The notes under the pieces were generated by a model. The model had not been told where the DNA came from and did not search any database. It worked only from the letters and a program-made list of their open reading frames with translations. Below are positions 34,685 through 46,935 of a stretch of 64,000 nt of DNA, piece after piece; position 1 is the first letter of the stretch, and each line of letters begins with the position of its first letter. Source of the DNA: Elmis aenea (lineage: Eukaryota > Arthropoda > Insecta > Coleoptera > Elmidae); NCBI GenBank assembly GCA_947652605.1, contig OX393581.1:31490788-31554787 (forward strand), written 5' to 3'. Made by a program: the position numbers and the translations under genes.

Positions 34685-37392
34685 TAGCTAGCGAACCGAA
34701 GGAAATCTTTAGCTCGTACAATATGACCAACAGGTCTATTCACTACGATGGTCGACTTAAAACTGATTTCGGATTTTTTTTAATGGTTCACTTGGGAAGT
34801 AATATAAACATTCTAAGGGAGTCGATTGTGAGTAACATTTTTTATGGGGGGTCAATACGACAAAAAGGTTGGGAACTCTTAGTCTAGATCCACGTATTTT
34901 TTGAATATATCTTTTTAAAAATCTATTAATGTACAAGGAGTGAAATTTTTTTCAACAAGTTCACTAACCGTTTGTTAGTTACGAAAATAAAAATCAGTGC
35001 AAAAAGAAGGATTAAATATAAGTACTTTTAAGGATAGTAGAAAATTTGTTAAAATATTCGTATGTTTCAACTTCATAAGGGACAAAATTATAAATAACGG
35101 TCCTCTTTTGGACAGCAGCTAGACAATAGCAATCTTTTTATCAATAAAAAATACAAGATATCTAAAACAAATGTGATAAATGTTTCAGGAGAAATATCTC
35201 TTGCTTGCACAGGAAAATAATTGTTCCTATTTGAAACGTTACTGAAATAATACCTACAGTTTAAGTATTGTTTTATTTTCAATTAGATCATCAGATGGGA
35301 TAATTATTCAATTTCAAATTTATTTTTTAAAACCAATATATTGCACGAATCTTTACTTTAAAATGCAATCACAGTTCTTTATCCTGTAAAACGTATTTTA
35401 CTTTTTAAACATACCTATACTATACGTAATACAATCATTCGTTAAATATGTTTTTGCTGATAAGTAAAATTGCAAAATATCTAAAATGTCATTATTGTAT
35501 TTAGACAAATCGATAAAAACTAGTGTAAAACTGGTGAGCAAGTAAATAAAAAAGACCGTGACCTCGTGCTTTTTTTTTTAGGCCGTACAATTGTTTATAA
35601 CGACAAAAACTGGTAAAAGCCGACAATTAAAATGATAAAAATAAAGTTGCAGTACATAGAAAAGTTTCATTATGCCCGATTAAAGCATAACACACCTTTG
35701 TTCGTAAAAGCCTTTCCTTTGGTTAATATTTGAACATATTTTGCTATACGCGTTTTGAAGTTGATTTGTTCAGGTATTTAATTAAATTATGACCCCACAA
35801 CCGATAGCACCAAATTACGTACAAAATTAAATTCGCATTGGAACATATTCAATTAATCATGTGTGTTACAGTTTCGAGTAAATTACTTTGGAATTACACT
35901 CCTAACCATTATAAATCCATGGCTTTATCGGCAATAAAAATAAAAAACAAATACCCTTCATCCTACCGAACCAATGTAAATGAAATAAACATGTTTCACA
36001 AAACCAGTGCCGTTTTAACATTATGACTGGGTGGTGTGTGATGTACAAAAATTATATTAAATGGCTTTGGGCTCAAGAGACACCTATGGGAAATCGATAT
36101 TGAGCTTTTAACAATTTGCGTGATATTAAATATTATTAATTGTACAGAACCGTCAATTAAAAATTTATTGTTGTTTCTTAAAAAATGCCGTTTCAATTTT
36201 AAATCATTACAAGGGTTTTTCACACATCAAACTAGAAAATATTTAAAACATTTGCAGTATTGCCTTACAAGGGCTTGTAATTTACTTGAAATCGGAATAA
36301 TGCATTGTGTTTTGTTTCATAACGCGTAATTTTCAAGGCAACTTTTAACATTTTATAGTAAGAGAAACCATGAAAATAAATATGAAAACCCATACATTTG
36401 TAAAAATAGGAAAACTTAAGCTGGTAAACTATGGTTTATCTTTTAAAAAAAGAAGCAAACTTGTGTCTGTCTTAGAATCTACACAATATTTAAAAAATAG
36501 ATTGTTGCAATTTCACACCGTGTTAAAATATTGAGAAGTTTTGCCCATCAACTAGCAAAACGAAGAAATTGTAAAAATTGGCTCCTTTCAGTTTAGGTTT
36601 ACTTGAAATTCATTATAAAATACTATTAGGTAGGTTTAACCGACTTCTACAAATTGGTAATTAATTTTTTAAAAAACTAGTAAAATATCATTGGATGATA
36701 TCTAAGACATTTTGAGATTTAAGAAATGGCTATTCTGAGTTAGGACCTATCCAAAGTCGAATAAACAAACAATAAAAAGGAGAGCGCAAAATATATAAAA
36801 ACTTACGGAAGCAAGCGTAATTCTAATAAAAAAAATAAAGTAAATCATGACACAAAAAAAAATAATATTATTTAACCTTGAGAGATATAACGCCGACTTT
36901 CCAAACAATTACAGCTTTAAGCTCGTCAAGTTAACAAGCTTACGTCATAAAGGATTAAGCGGACGGGATTAACATTGCCCGAGGTTGGTAATCTACGAAA
37001 TTTTTATTTAAAAGTTGCAAGTTCTCATGCCAAGATGTTCAGCTACAGGCTCTGTATTCATACTTAGTTTAACATCAGCAACATAAGTTGTTTCAACTAG
37101 ATACTCTTCTCTTATTTCGTTTTTAAGAAGTAAATTTCATATTTACTGACGTAAACTTAAGCGAAACAAAACACACGAGCTCCCCTAACTTTTACAATTT
37201 GCTGGTGTTTCTGTAACCAGTTTATGAGAATAACAAAGGAATTGTACACGAGCGGCCGTGTCAAATTTTTGTTTATTTTTTAATTTCATAACACGTAGGT
37301 ATATTGTAGCGCAGAATTTCAAAGGAGAGATATACATATCTTTTATTTATTTTTAAGTTAACAAGCGTGAGATAATACAATTTTTAAATTTA
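34685..37392. other. AT-rich intergenic stretch
   Basis: About 2.7 kb without a supported gene. A possible eroded hAT terminus (AAAAAGGTTGGGAAC) occurs near 34862-34877. Frames at 35838-36026 and 35996-36329 overlap on both strands and show nothing recognisable. Confidence 0.5.
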
Positions 37393-37512
37393 TATATTCT
37401 TTAGCATTCGCGTAATGGGCGTAGTAATGAGACCATTCCAATTTAAAGAGAGAGCAAGACAAAGATGTGTATCCAGTCCATTGTTATTCTCCGTGGTAAT
37501 GGATTATGTAAT
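37393..37512 (+). pseudogene. LINE reverse-transcriptase scrap
   Basis: The reading FQFKERARQRCVSSPLLFS, then VVMDYVIKL, matches the LINE palm motif that normally reads G-V-R-Q-G-C-V-L-S-P-L-L-F followed by a hydrophobic MDxVM helix. Only about 35 codons are recognisable, after which the frame runs into unrelated AT-rich sequence. The glycine of the RQG motif is cysteine here, as expected for a dead copy. It cannot be placed in a clade. Confidence 0.6.
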
Positions 37513-37849
37513 TAAATTATCTCAACATGTCAAATTTTTCGCTATTTTTAAATGTAACCATCATTATAAAACTTACTACAAAGATTATCGAATTACACAA
37601 CAATAATATGAAATTCTAATAAATGATACCGCAGACAAATAGTAACTGTCATTTGACAATTAATTAGTTGTTTTTTGTTTTTATTTTCATAGATAGCTTG
37701 ATAAGTGATGGGTAAAATAAGTTTTTTTTAAATTTTGTGACTTAATTATAAAAATATGTATGCAAGTAATATCTCATTTAAACGAGAAAAAAAGCACATT
37801 CAACTATTCTATAGCCAACTTCGCGGCCCATAAGAAAATGAAATTAGGG

Positions 37850-38158
37850 GTAATATCTCAAAAATTGTAGTTATTTAAAAAAAAATTAAAATAACAGTTA
37901 CATTCTCCATTAAAAAGTACCCTAAGAAAGTACAAATAAAATTGTTTCAACTTTTAAGCCAAAAAAGGTATGAGAGAAAAAAGAAATTCGACATTTTCAT
38001 ATTTTTTGCTATAACATCTGAAGTACGAGGAATTTTGTACTTTTAAAAATTGATTGTGGCTCCTCTCATAGTAAGGAATAATTCATCTAATTTAAACAAA
38101 CCTGTATCTCTTATAATAAGCGACACCCCCGTGCTGGAAATGTAATCTGGGGCACCCT
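37850..38158. repeat. Solo arm of a CAGGGTG-type element
   Basis: The right end reads GGGGCACCCTG at 38148-38158 with flanking sequence GATA. Inward it contains GCGACACCCCCGTGCTGG and, near 37826, a CCCATAAGAAAATGAAAT block reminiscent of FB-B. No opposite arm is seen, and the left border is approximate. Confidence 0.45.
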
Positions 38159-38454
38159 GGATAGTACTGGTCTATAGATGCGAATTGTTTGATTATTTGA
38201 GTTATTTGATTGATACACAAATAAGCTTGAATAAAAATAATTCTTTTTTTCCCGAAATATTTCGTGTGTAAGAGCAAAGCCAATATTAAGACTTTCCGTC
38301 TTTTCATCAGTTGCAGGCTTATATAAATTAAGTTATTTATATTTGTGTATGCGAATCAATAACAATGATTAAAATTCAAAAGTCGAATTAGCTGGTTGGA
38401 AATGAGCTTTCAAGTAAAACTGAATTGGGTATGAAACATTTAGAGAAACCTTCA
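38159..38454. other. AT-rich spacer with a weak hammerhead-like motif
   Basis: On the minus strand 38293-38310 reads CTGATGA, AAAGACG, GAAA. The two conserved hammerhead blocks are present, but no stem II can form between them, so it is at best a relic. Nothing else is recognised. Confidence 0.3.
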
Positions 38455-38660
38455 ACTAAAAGCGACCAAGTACAACATTCAAAAGGCACAGATAACTTGG
38501 TTTGGAAGTGTAAATCAAATAAGAGAAGAGAAGATGCTCAGAAAAAAACTGAAATGGTGAGATAAAAGGAGCTGCCACGAACAGATGGATTGAGTAAAGT
38601 AGAGTCAGAGAGTTAGTTGGCTAAAGCCAGGAAGAGATGGAGTGCTCACAAACAGAATAC
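38455..38660 (+). pseudogene. LINE C-terminal scrap
   Basis: The reading IQKAQITWFGSVNQIREEK, then KMLRKKLKW, resembles the post-RT segment of LINE proteins that normally contains a WFGHV-like motif followed by an arginine-rich tail. It is full of stops afterwards (a damaged SWLKPGRDGVL stretch near 38620). It could belong to the same old insertion as the scrap at 37393, but this cannot be shown. Confidence 0.45.
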
Positions 38661-41600
38661 ATATCCATAACTATGAACAAATATTTCACTTCAAATGATA
38701 CAAACGTAAAATTAAGAAGAGGTGCGTAGTAGTAACGTGTAAACAATAAAAGTGAAATAACTGGTGCTTTACTTTTGAATGAGTTACCTATTTAATCAAA
38801 CGAAAATCTACTTTGAACATTATATTGAATATATTGTTAATTCAGATGTATAACTCAATCGAATACGTATTTGATCACTGTAATCATTCGAATAGACGTT
38901 ATTTGATTAGGTAAATCATTGAAGCGTTACTGCTCGCTTAAATGTTAAACCACTTTGAAGTCTTCCAAAAATTATTCGAATATTGCGTGCTCTGTAACAA
39001 TTTTTGTATTTATTTTTATTCTAAAAATATCGATGTACTAATATTAATTCAATGGCAAAACAACAAAAAAACACGTCCTCAACTAGAAGGTCAACAGTTG
39101 GCTAAATATTTTTATTAGCGCTACTAAACTAAACTAAATTTATTACCAATCATTCACGTGAAATTAGCAACAAATAAACTACAATATGGTTTAGAGCTCT
39201 TTCCGTAATTCTTCTTTTGCATTGCGCCGTGACACATCTAGCATCGCGTCGCGGTACACCGGTCGCAGAGCACTAGTTTAGAGATTAATTAGTAAGTAGG
39301 TTTACTTTTATTGCAATGAATTTTTAGGTAAAACAATAGTAAACAAATATTTTTCTTCGTTAGTAAAAAAAGCGTTAACATTTCAGTTCAATTGTTTGAA
39401 TGTATACCACGGCATTAGTATTTATATTATGTATGAAGTATGAAGTTAGAGCATTGAATCATTTTGGCAAGATATGTACTAAGCATATTGTAGGAATCGT
39501 TCCGGAAGTTTGCATTCGGAGATGAATTTGCCGTGCTTTCAGATGCAGGTTAGTGAGTTTATCGCCAGATTTGCAAAAGTATACGCAACCTGAATCCATT
39601 ATTGCAATAATGCCGAGTTCAATCGAGTGATAACGCAGGGGTTTTCCGTTTTTTTTTTGTAGCCCAGTAGGTACTACGTTCAGATTAAAACATTAAAATA
39701 TTTTAATAACAGAATATTTTTAACGCAAAATACATTATGAATTTACTGAGCACATCTTAATTTGGAGATGGTTTTCTTGCGAATGTCACAGGTAAGAATA
39801 CAATACAAGTTGGCTAGTGGTGTTGAGCACCACAGAATGTGCTGAAACTAGATTCCTAAGCATACAGTAAATAAAAAAAGAATATACCCGTAAAATCGTA
39901 AAAATAATGCAAATTAATGTTAATTATTAATAATTGGAAAAAATAAATTAAAGAGTATAGAAGTAGGTAGATATAAACAAATTTAATAATATTTTTTTGG
40001 CTTTTGGAGAGAATGCTATACATAAACATACTGAGATTTACCAATCCAAGAAAAAAAACACAACAAAAATAATTATGTATCACAAATACGAAACAAAAAA
40101 TTGAAGTTATAATGCTAAAATTTGGAATTTTAATATAATATTGAAGTATAATTTGGACCCCAGTACTAAAACATTTTTAAATTGTTATCATTAATGTAAC
40201 AATCTAATTATCCAAATGTAATGAATCACACCAGTTCATATTTTTTACAAAAAGTGTAAATTGTAAACAACGGTACACAATTTTACTGACTATAAAATTT
40301 AAAGTATATCTAAGTACCCCTACAGTGTAAAGTTTCATTATCATCAAAAAGAAACCACATAAATCGACGTTTATTTTATACTAACTTTTCATTTTGAAGA
40401 AAAGCGAATGCTTGCATAGGTATACAAAAAATACTTTTAAATACGATTTGAACGCCCAAGAAAAGTTAGCAAAAGAACAAAATATAGACAAAGCAAGACA
40501 GCTCGCAAAGCAAAATAAATTTCTAAAACTGCAGATCCATCTAAACAGTTTAATGAATAAGACGTTTGTTTTAATTTTAAAAATCTACTGCGGAAATTCT
40601 AGAACACAAAACGTTGTACCTACTGTGCATACGGAATTCTCCCTGCCTTTGACAATTTGACTTTTATGTAAACGGTTGCTTGCATTCTATTCAAGCCAGG
40701 TATTCACCAGAGAATGTAGCAAGTGAAGTAAAAAAGAGTAAGGAAAAATTTCAGCGATGTACATGCATTCAGCCTTTCATTCCATAGAGATTTTATAAAT
40801 TTGCGTTTACAAAAACGTAACATTTCCTTGCTTATTTTTAAAATAAACCAATCATGTTTTAAACAATTTTTTGTTAACACAACGCGACAGATGTTTAAAA
40901 AGCGGAAGGTTTAACAATTTGTCACAAGTGGCAATCATGCTGAATGACAAATGAACTGGATCAAAAAATTAGTCGGTTAAAATGTAAAAACAAGAAATAC
41001 AAAATATTTAAGATTATGAGTAACTTTTAAGTGCATTTTAATGCCCAAATATTGCAGTGAATTTATTGGCGCAAAACTACTTACAATTAGATAATCACCT
41101 TGTACACAGACTTAATTTTTTAAATACTGGTTATTAAATAAATGAATAAGTAATTTAAGCAAAACAACTTGCTCGTAATTTAGCTCAGTATCAGTTATAG
41201 ATTACAGAAAAACCTACTGAAAATTTGTTGAGATTTTCTTTGGTTAATTGAATATTGTATGTGCCCCCAAGTAAATCGAGCTGACGATAAATAAAATTCT
41301 TGCTGGATTTTTAAACACTATTTAACTTAAGAATTTTGCCTTGTTACGGTACATACCTAATCAATAAAAAAAGCACTGCTTTGTGGTGCATTTCCGTGAT
41401 GTTATTTGGCCGGTGGGTTGGTAGGGGCTTAAAATTTCGTATATTCTCCCGTCCTGAGTGACAAAAAGCAGTCAAACAAAATTTTTATAGGAATAATGTA
41501 CTTTACCATACTGTAATGCACTATAAAGCCACGTAGCTACAGACCAAAATTAGAAGTCGGCGAACTATTCGAAAGTTATTTACGCGCAAAACGTCTACAC

Positions 41601-41739
41601 CAAAAAATTTGTGTGTTCATTAACAGTTCTCGGCACATACTGAACAGTTCGCAAATAGCATAGTTGGCTTTGACATAAATCGGAAGCTTACTTTTTGCGC
41701 TTTTCAAAAATATATAATTTGCTTATGGTTGCCATTTAA
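38661..41739. other. AT-rich intergenic stretch
   Basis: About 3 kb without a supported gene. A CpG-rich spot lies at 39220-39290. An 88-codon frame at 40394-40660 is lysine-rich with no recognisable domain, and a 75-codon minus frame at 39856-40083 is low-complexity hydrophobic. Confidence 0.5.
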
Positions 41740-42069
41740 AATAAAAAAGTTAGGTGTAATATATCGATATTTATATGAGTCAAAAAAATTGAATACCGCT
41801 ATTTTATTAAGGACAAAAACCATGCCAAAACTGTCTTTAACGTTTTTTTTTATCTTTTCGTTTAAGCGAGACATTTAACATTTTTGAAAAGTGCCAAAAA
41901 TCGGTTTTTAGCTCTATTTAGAAAATTAAAAAAGGTATCAAAAATCTGTTAACGGCAATGAATTTATCTCGAAAAAAGAAATCGAGACTATGTACTTACA
42001 ATTAGTTTTTTTTCTATCTCTGATAATAACCGAGATACGCTGTATGGGCATCGAAAATAGGCCACCCTG
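41740..42069. repeat. Solo arm ending in a CAGGGTG terminus
   Basis: It ends GGCCACCCTG with TA at 42070-42071, the terminus shared by the foldback families. The inner boundary is approximate. No partner arm is found nearby, although the hAT nest begins 150 bp downstream. Confidence 0.45.
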
Positions 42070-42782
42070 TACATGATTGATATTAATCTTTGTTAGTTTC
42101 AAGACTTTTAGCTCTTCTTTAATAGCAAACAATCTACTTGCTGACAAGCAGCTGTCGCAGCAGCGATCACCGTTGGTTTGTAAAATGTGGCTCTTTGATT
42201 GGCATTACTTTAAAACAGGGACTGAGAACGGAACGAAAACGAAAACGTTAAACGAAATTAACCGAAATTTTTTTAAGAACGAAAACGAAACCGAAACCGA
42301 AATTATTATTTTTCTTTCAAGAACGAAAACGAAATAAATATTTTCCAAAACCGGTTTTAACCGGTTTTGTCGCTATTTCAATTTTATTTGTTAAACACAA
42401 ACGCGAATTTATCTTCTGTGCTGGGGAGACTCTACGAGGCAGTAAAAAATCTCACTTGAAATGAGTGAGCTTCACTTTTCTCCATATATTTACGTGAATA
42501 TGTATTAACAACTTTATTGTTTATACTTGCAATTTCGTGTAACACAATTAACGGTGCAAATATTCTCTATTTCTAATTTATTTTTTAGATCATCAATATA
42601 GAATATACACCTGATTGGATATATATTATCAATGTGTATGTTTTATTTGCGTTTAGACATAATATTAGTAAAATTTATTCTTACTTTGAAAAGGACTAAT
42701 GTAAAAGAAGATTTATTGGAAGATGTGTTGCTAGTAAGATTTAACGGAATGTGAAAATGTATATTGTATGGTATGTACAAAC

Positions 42783-44009
42783 GGTAAAATTATAAAAAAC
42801 AGAATAGAAAAAGAATATCAACACATGGAAGCTGAAGAACAGGCAGGCTTCCGAGCAGGAAGGTCAACAATTGATCATGTGTTTTCCCTAACTCAAGTTA
42901 TTGAAAAAAAGACTTCGCGAAATCAGGAAATCCACCTACTGTTCGTGGATTTAAAAAAAGCATATGACAATGTTCCTCTAAGTAAGATCTGGCAAACTTT
43001 GGAAGGAACCAACATTAATGTCGAACTGATAAACGCTGTGAAAACGCTTTATTACCAACCTACAATAAAAATTAAAGTCGGAAAACAAATAACATCAGGT
43101 TTCATATCGTCAAAGGGATTAAAGCAAGGTTGCTGTACATCACCAACCCTCTTCAAAATATACCTCGAAGAGGTTTTAAAACACTGGAAGAAGAAGTGTG
43201 GGGCAATGGGTGTACCCCTCACCGATACCATACTTTATACACTATGCTTTGCAGACGATCAAGTGGTGGTGGCTCAGGAGTATGACGATTTGAACTATAT
43301 GACGAGAAAACTTATCGAAGAATACAGAAAATGGGGTTTAGAAGTGAATTTTGAAAAGACCAAATATATGTGTATAGGTGGACAACAACAAGACCTAATA
43401 CTAGAAGAGGGAGAACATATAAAAAATTGTAAAGAATACAAGTATCTGGGACTGAAGATTTCACGAGAGGGCACGCTGGACGATGCAGTTAAAGAGAGAA
43501 ATAGGCTGGGAAGAGCAGCAATCTCGATGCTGAACAGTGTTATATGGGATAAAAAAATTACAAAGGAAAATAAAAAACTAATTTATAATACAGTAATAAA
43601 AAGCATTATAACCTACAGCTCAGAAGTATGGCCGCTAAAAAACAGAACAGAGAATATATTGAAAGCAACAGAAATGGATTTTTGGAGAAGAGCGGCAGGA
43701 AGATCAAGGAGAGAAAAAATAACAAACCAGCGTATTAGGGAAATAATGCATATTACACATACGATTACGGATGACATCAAAAATAAACAACTAATATGGT
43801 ACGGACACGTACAGCGAATGGAGGAATATAGAATCCCTAAACAAATTCTAAACTGGCAGCCCAAAGGCAGAAGAAAACCAGGCAGACCAAGAAGAAGTTG
43901 GAGAGAAGGCATAGATAAGGACATCAGGGAGAGAGAACTAGAAGACGATACATGGAATGACCGAGAAAAATGGAAGCTGGAAATCGGAAAACGTCGGAGA
44001 ACGTTATAA
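42783..44009 (+). pseudogene. LINE reverse transcriptase, C-terminal 408 codons, open
   Basis: The frame is open from 42768, but the first five codons, including the ATG, lie in the flanking hAT DNA and the target duplication. The LINE-encoded part starts at the sixth codon. Numbering from that ATG, the palm motifs are GFRAGRSTID near 28-37, FVDLKKAYD at 59-67, GLKQGC at 117-122 and the FADD active site at 161-164. The thumb follows, then WYGHVQRM from 344 and a basic GRRKPGRPRRSW block near 371-382. The endonuclease and the N-terminal RT motifs are missing. The wording resembles insect LINEs often labelled endonuclease-reverse transcriptase. I think an RTE-like clade is likely but cannot settle it. 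No stops occur in the remaining frame, so the insertion is fairly young, yet it is dead on arrival. Confidence 0.9.
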
Positions 44010-44108
44010 ACCGATATATATATATATATAGGTTAAATAAACGATAAAAGTTTTCTGGTTTTTAAACAGGTTTATTCGTTGCAAATTTTTTTAAAAAGAT
44101 CCTACATG

Positions 44109-44140
44109 TTTCGCAGATGGAATTTTATCTGCATCCTCAG
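44109..44140 (-). ncRNA. Hammerhead-ribozyme-like core, left arm
   Basis: Mirror image of the core at 44528-44559: CTGAGGA, T, GCAGAT stem, 8-nt loop, ATCTGC, GAAA on the minus strand. See the plus-strand copy for the reading. Activity is unproven. Confidence 0.45.
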
Positions 44141-44527
44141 GGCTAAAATTAATGTTTTTGTTATTTTTTCAAGTTTTTCTTTTACATATTTTGTTTATAC
44201 AATTTTTTATTAATCACCTAGTTTATTAAAATTAGTATTAACAGTACTTACATATTTTTAAAAAATTGTTGAAAATTGTTGAGATATTGTTGAAAATGTT
44301 GAATAAATTAAACTACCATTTTTAAATTATGAAAAATTTGAAATATCTGTTGAAAACGTTGAGAAGTAACATTTTCAACAATATCTCAACAATTTTCAAC
44401 AATTTTTTAAAAATATGTAAGTACTGTTAATACTAATTTTAATAAACTAGGTGATTAATAAAAAATTGTATAAACAAAATATGTAAAAGAAAAACTTGAA
44501 AAAATAACAAAAACATTAATTTTAGCC

Positions 44528-44559
44528 CTGAGGATGCAGATAAAATTCCATCTGCGAAA
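44528..44559 (+). ncRNA. Hammerhead-ribozyme-like core, right arm
   Basis: The order is CTGAGGA (44528-44534), one T, GCAGAT (44536-44541), an 8-nt loop, ATCTGC (44550-44555), GAAA (44556-44559), then CATGTA. CTGANGA, a perfect stem II and GAAA are the conserved hammerhead core. ACATGT could give a minimal stem III ending in a GTA cleavage triplet, and GG after it could pair with the CC before CTGA as the base of stem I. Against this, one extra T sits between CTGANGA and stem II. The 61053 motif has the same extra T, so it may be a family feature. Confidence 0.5.
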
Positions 44560-45300
44560 CATGTAGGATCTTTTTAAAAAAATTTGCAACGAATAAACCT
44601 GTTTAAAAACCAGAAAACTTTTATCGTTTATTTAACCTATCATCAAAAACAGGAGAAACCAACTATATCTATATATATATATATATGTACAAACTACAAA
44701 GTTAAAGTATATTTCAAGTTAATATAAGTTTTTTTTAAATATCTTTTTTATTTATAACATTTAGTAAATTATCCACTTGAATTCATTCTTTTGTATGATT
44801 ACAGCAGGATCTAATTTAATTCAAATGCATAGATTTTTAGTACAAAAACAAATTCAAAACAGCACTTGCTATATTTTCATATTTTTAGATAAATATCGTG
44901 TGTCTAATTTAACCTAATCACGTTGTGTTTTTGCACCTTACGGGTGTTAAATTTAATAAAATGGTTAAATGTTATTGTGTTTGGTAAATTTAATATGGCA
45001 ATGGTTCGCCAGTCTCATATGTTGTCCGTGAGCATCAAACCCCATCGTCATCATTTATATTTTAGTTGAGACGCAAATATTGTTATCGTATTTATAGAGG
45101 GTTGTGGTGACTAAAAAAAAATTGATTTTTTGACGACAAAAAAATATTGTAAAACCGGTTTTAACCGTTATTATTTCGGTTCACGAAAACGAAAAAAGAA
45201 TTTTTTCGGTTAGAACGAAAAGAACGAAAACGATATATTTCGTTTTCGTTCCGAACAGAAACGAACGGAATTTTTTTCGTTTTTAGTCCCTGCTTTAAAA

Positions 45301-46490
45301 CAATAATGACATAGCTTAAGCCTCCAATTTCCATCGTTGACGAACTAGCAGTATAAAAAGGATTCAATAACTTTCATTATATTTTTTAAAACGAAAGGTT
45401 CAGTTTGGCGTATTGAGTGGAAATCGATTAACAAAAATAAACTTTCTATCTCTATTTCTACTCTCAACCATTTTTATAAACAAAGACGACCACTTGCAAA
45501 GAGATAACAATCACAAATCAATTTTTTAAGCACACTAGGGAAACCAATATTCATCTCAAAAGCCACTGATTGAATTCTATTAGTAACCATAGACTACACG
45601 TTAGGCCATTTGAGTGAGCTGTTAGCGTTGGCTTGTATTCAAATTTAAGCGCGATGTACGTGATCGCCAAACTAAGCGAATCTTCCAACTAATGTCATGA
45701 ATTATTTTCAATTTTTTTTGGGAAACTTCGTAGTTCTTGCTGCTGGTCGGCACAGCGAGGCTATCAAATTGAGCGATCTGTATTCTGCTAAGAAAATTAA
45801 ATTAAAGCTAGCTGGATCTCATTTTTCTTAGTACAATTGCTGTGTTTTATAGTAGACATTTGTAAAACAAAGTAATGCAGACCACATATTACACAATTTT
45901 ATTAGGAAAATAAATATAGCGAAATGTGAGAATGGCGCCAGCTGGAGTAATTCTGTTTACTTCATAAAATTCTGCTTTAATGAACATACATACTCCAGAA
46001 CTAAATTAATATTTCGCAGTTAAGTGGATGTTGACGCCAATTTATTACAAAATACACGGATCGAAAAACTATTAATTTTTAATCGTATAGATAGGGTCTC
46101 TAAAAAAATCGTTACTTCTTTCATTAAAAGAAAAAGAGTTGATATAAATTTTGTTAACAAAAATAAACTTTATAACGTATTATCAAATAAATTGTAAGAG
46201 CCGTTTTTGAGCAATAATTCCGTAATTTAATTTTTTTATAAGTATATACATATTTATTATAGACTACATTGCTATTCAAACAAAATATTTTTCTTTTACA
46301 GTTTTTTTGTAATTTTTTCTTAACGTAAAACTTAAACACCCGCTAGCTACATTAATTATGATTTTAGATAACAAGTAAACGTAAGTGATCTATAATATAG
46401 CTAGTTCTATCGACAACTTACCTCAAAAATGTACAATTATAACGTCTGGCGCACATTATTTAAACATCAAATAAAACATAGAGGAAATTA
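45301..46490. other. AT-rich intergenic stretch
   Basis: I see no gene or repeat. The 68-codon minus frame at 45161-45367 straddles the right border of the hAT element and is not a gene. Confidence 0.55.
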
Positions 46491-46539
46491 TTGCTTTTTT
46501 ATATTTATATTACAGTAATTTTTGTATTTCTTAACACAA

Positions 46540-46935
46540 AACATATGGATAAGTACAGCGCCTGCTGTTTTAAAACAAACGCGATCAAAATCAGCATAAC
46601 ACCTTTTAGAATATCCATTCCGGACACAGGAAGTACCACCACTACCGTGGAAAAATCTCCGGTAAACCTAGACAATGTATACAACGCCATATTAACTGTG
46701 AAAGTATCTTGCAACACCCTCCCAAACGCTATAAATATTCAAATGTAAGCTTTAGACAATCCCGCATTTCGAAAATTCAACGGAAGCCACAAAACAAATG
46801 CTCTCGGTGATGTAACGCATACTACAAGCGCCTCATTGTGGGGGTCGGCAAAAATCACTAACAAAATAAAATGCACACTGAATTCAAAACGAGAAATTCC
46901 ATACGCGAAGAACGCAATGTTGCGTAAATTTTAAA
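46540..46935. pseudogene. GC-elevated segment open on both strands, identity unknown
   Basis: Against AT-rich flanks this segment is clearly richer in GC and CpG. On the plus strand it is open from 46491 to a TAA at 46746-46748, then open again in the same frame to about 46934 (a TNALGDVTHTTSASLWGS stretch). On the minus strand a hydrophobic frame (VVVVLPVSGMDILKGVMLI) is open except for one TGA at nearly the same place, near 46744. An ancient coding exon or transposon gene fits this, but I recognise no family and cannot tell which strand was coding. A short exon with splice sites could not be excluded. Confidence 0.3.

Larger units (their letters stand above)
44028..44640. repeat. 613-bp palindrome with hammerhead-like cores
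   Basis: The left arm 44028-44300 and right arm 44368-44640 are inverted copies of 273 bp with very few differences, around a 67-bp spacer. It interrupts the (AT)n tail of the LINE. Each arm holds one hammerhead-like core, pointing outward: 44109-44140 (-) and 44528-44559 (+). Arms begin ATAGGTTAAATAAACG. Inverted, tail-to-tail terminal repeats with hammerhead ribozymes are known from Penelope-like elements; here no RT or GIY-YIG ORF is present. An alternative is a foldback element or a template-switch product. Confidence 0.85.
42783..44683 (+). mobile_element. 5'-truncated LINE inserted in hAT element D
   Basis: An 11-bp target duplication TATGTACAAAC at 42772-42782 and 44684-44694 brackets the element, the normal outcome of target-primed reverse transcription. 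The 5' end lies inside the reverse transcriptase. The 3' end is an (AT)n tract, seen both before (about 44014-44030) and after (about 44667-44683) a palindromic insertion. A second, older copy of the family is at 25969-27665. Confidence 0.9.
42216..45292. mobile_element. hAT-type element, family D, host of a nested LINE
   Basis: Left end CAGGGACTGAGAACGG and right end, reversed, CAGGGACTAAAAACGAAA. A perfect 8-bp duplication CTTTAAAA flanks them (42208-42215 and 45293-45300). The subterminal regions are arrays of CGAAAACGAAA units plus AAAACCGGTTTTAACCGG. Removing the LINE (42783-44683) and one copy of its duplication leaves about 1.17 kb with no recognisable transposase, so it is non-autonomous. 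It is the oldest layer of the nest. Confidence 0.9.

Noticed and set aside
42768..42782. ATG start of the 413-codon reverse-transcriptase frame
   Set aside because: The first five codons lie in the hAT flank and the LINE target duplication. The LINE is 5'-truncated, so this is not its real start.
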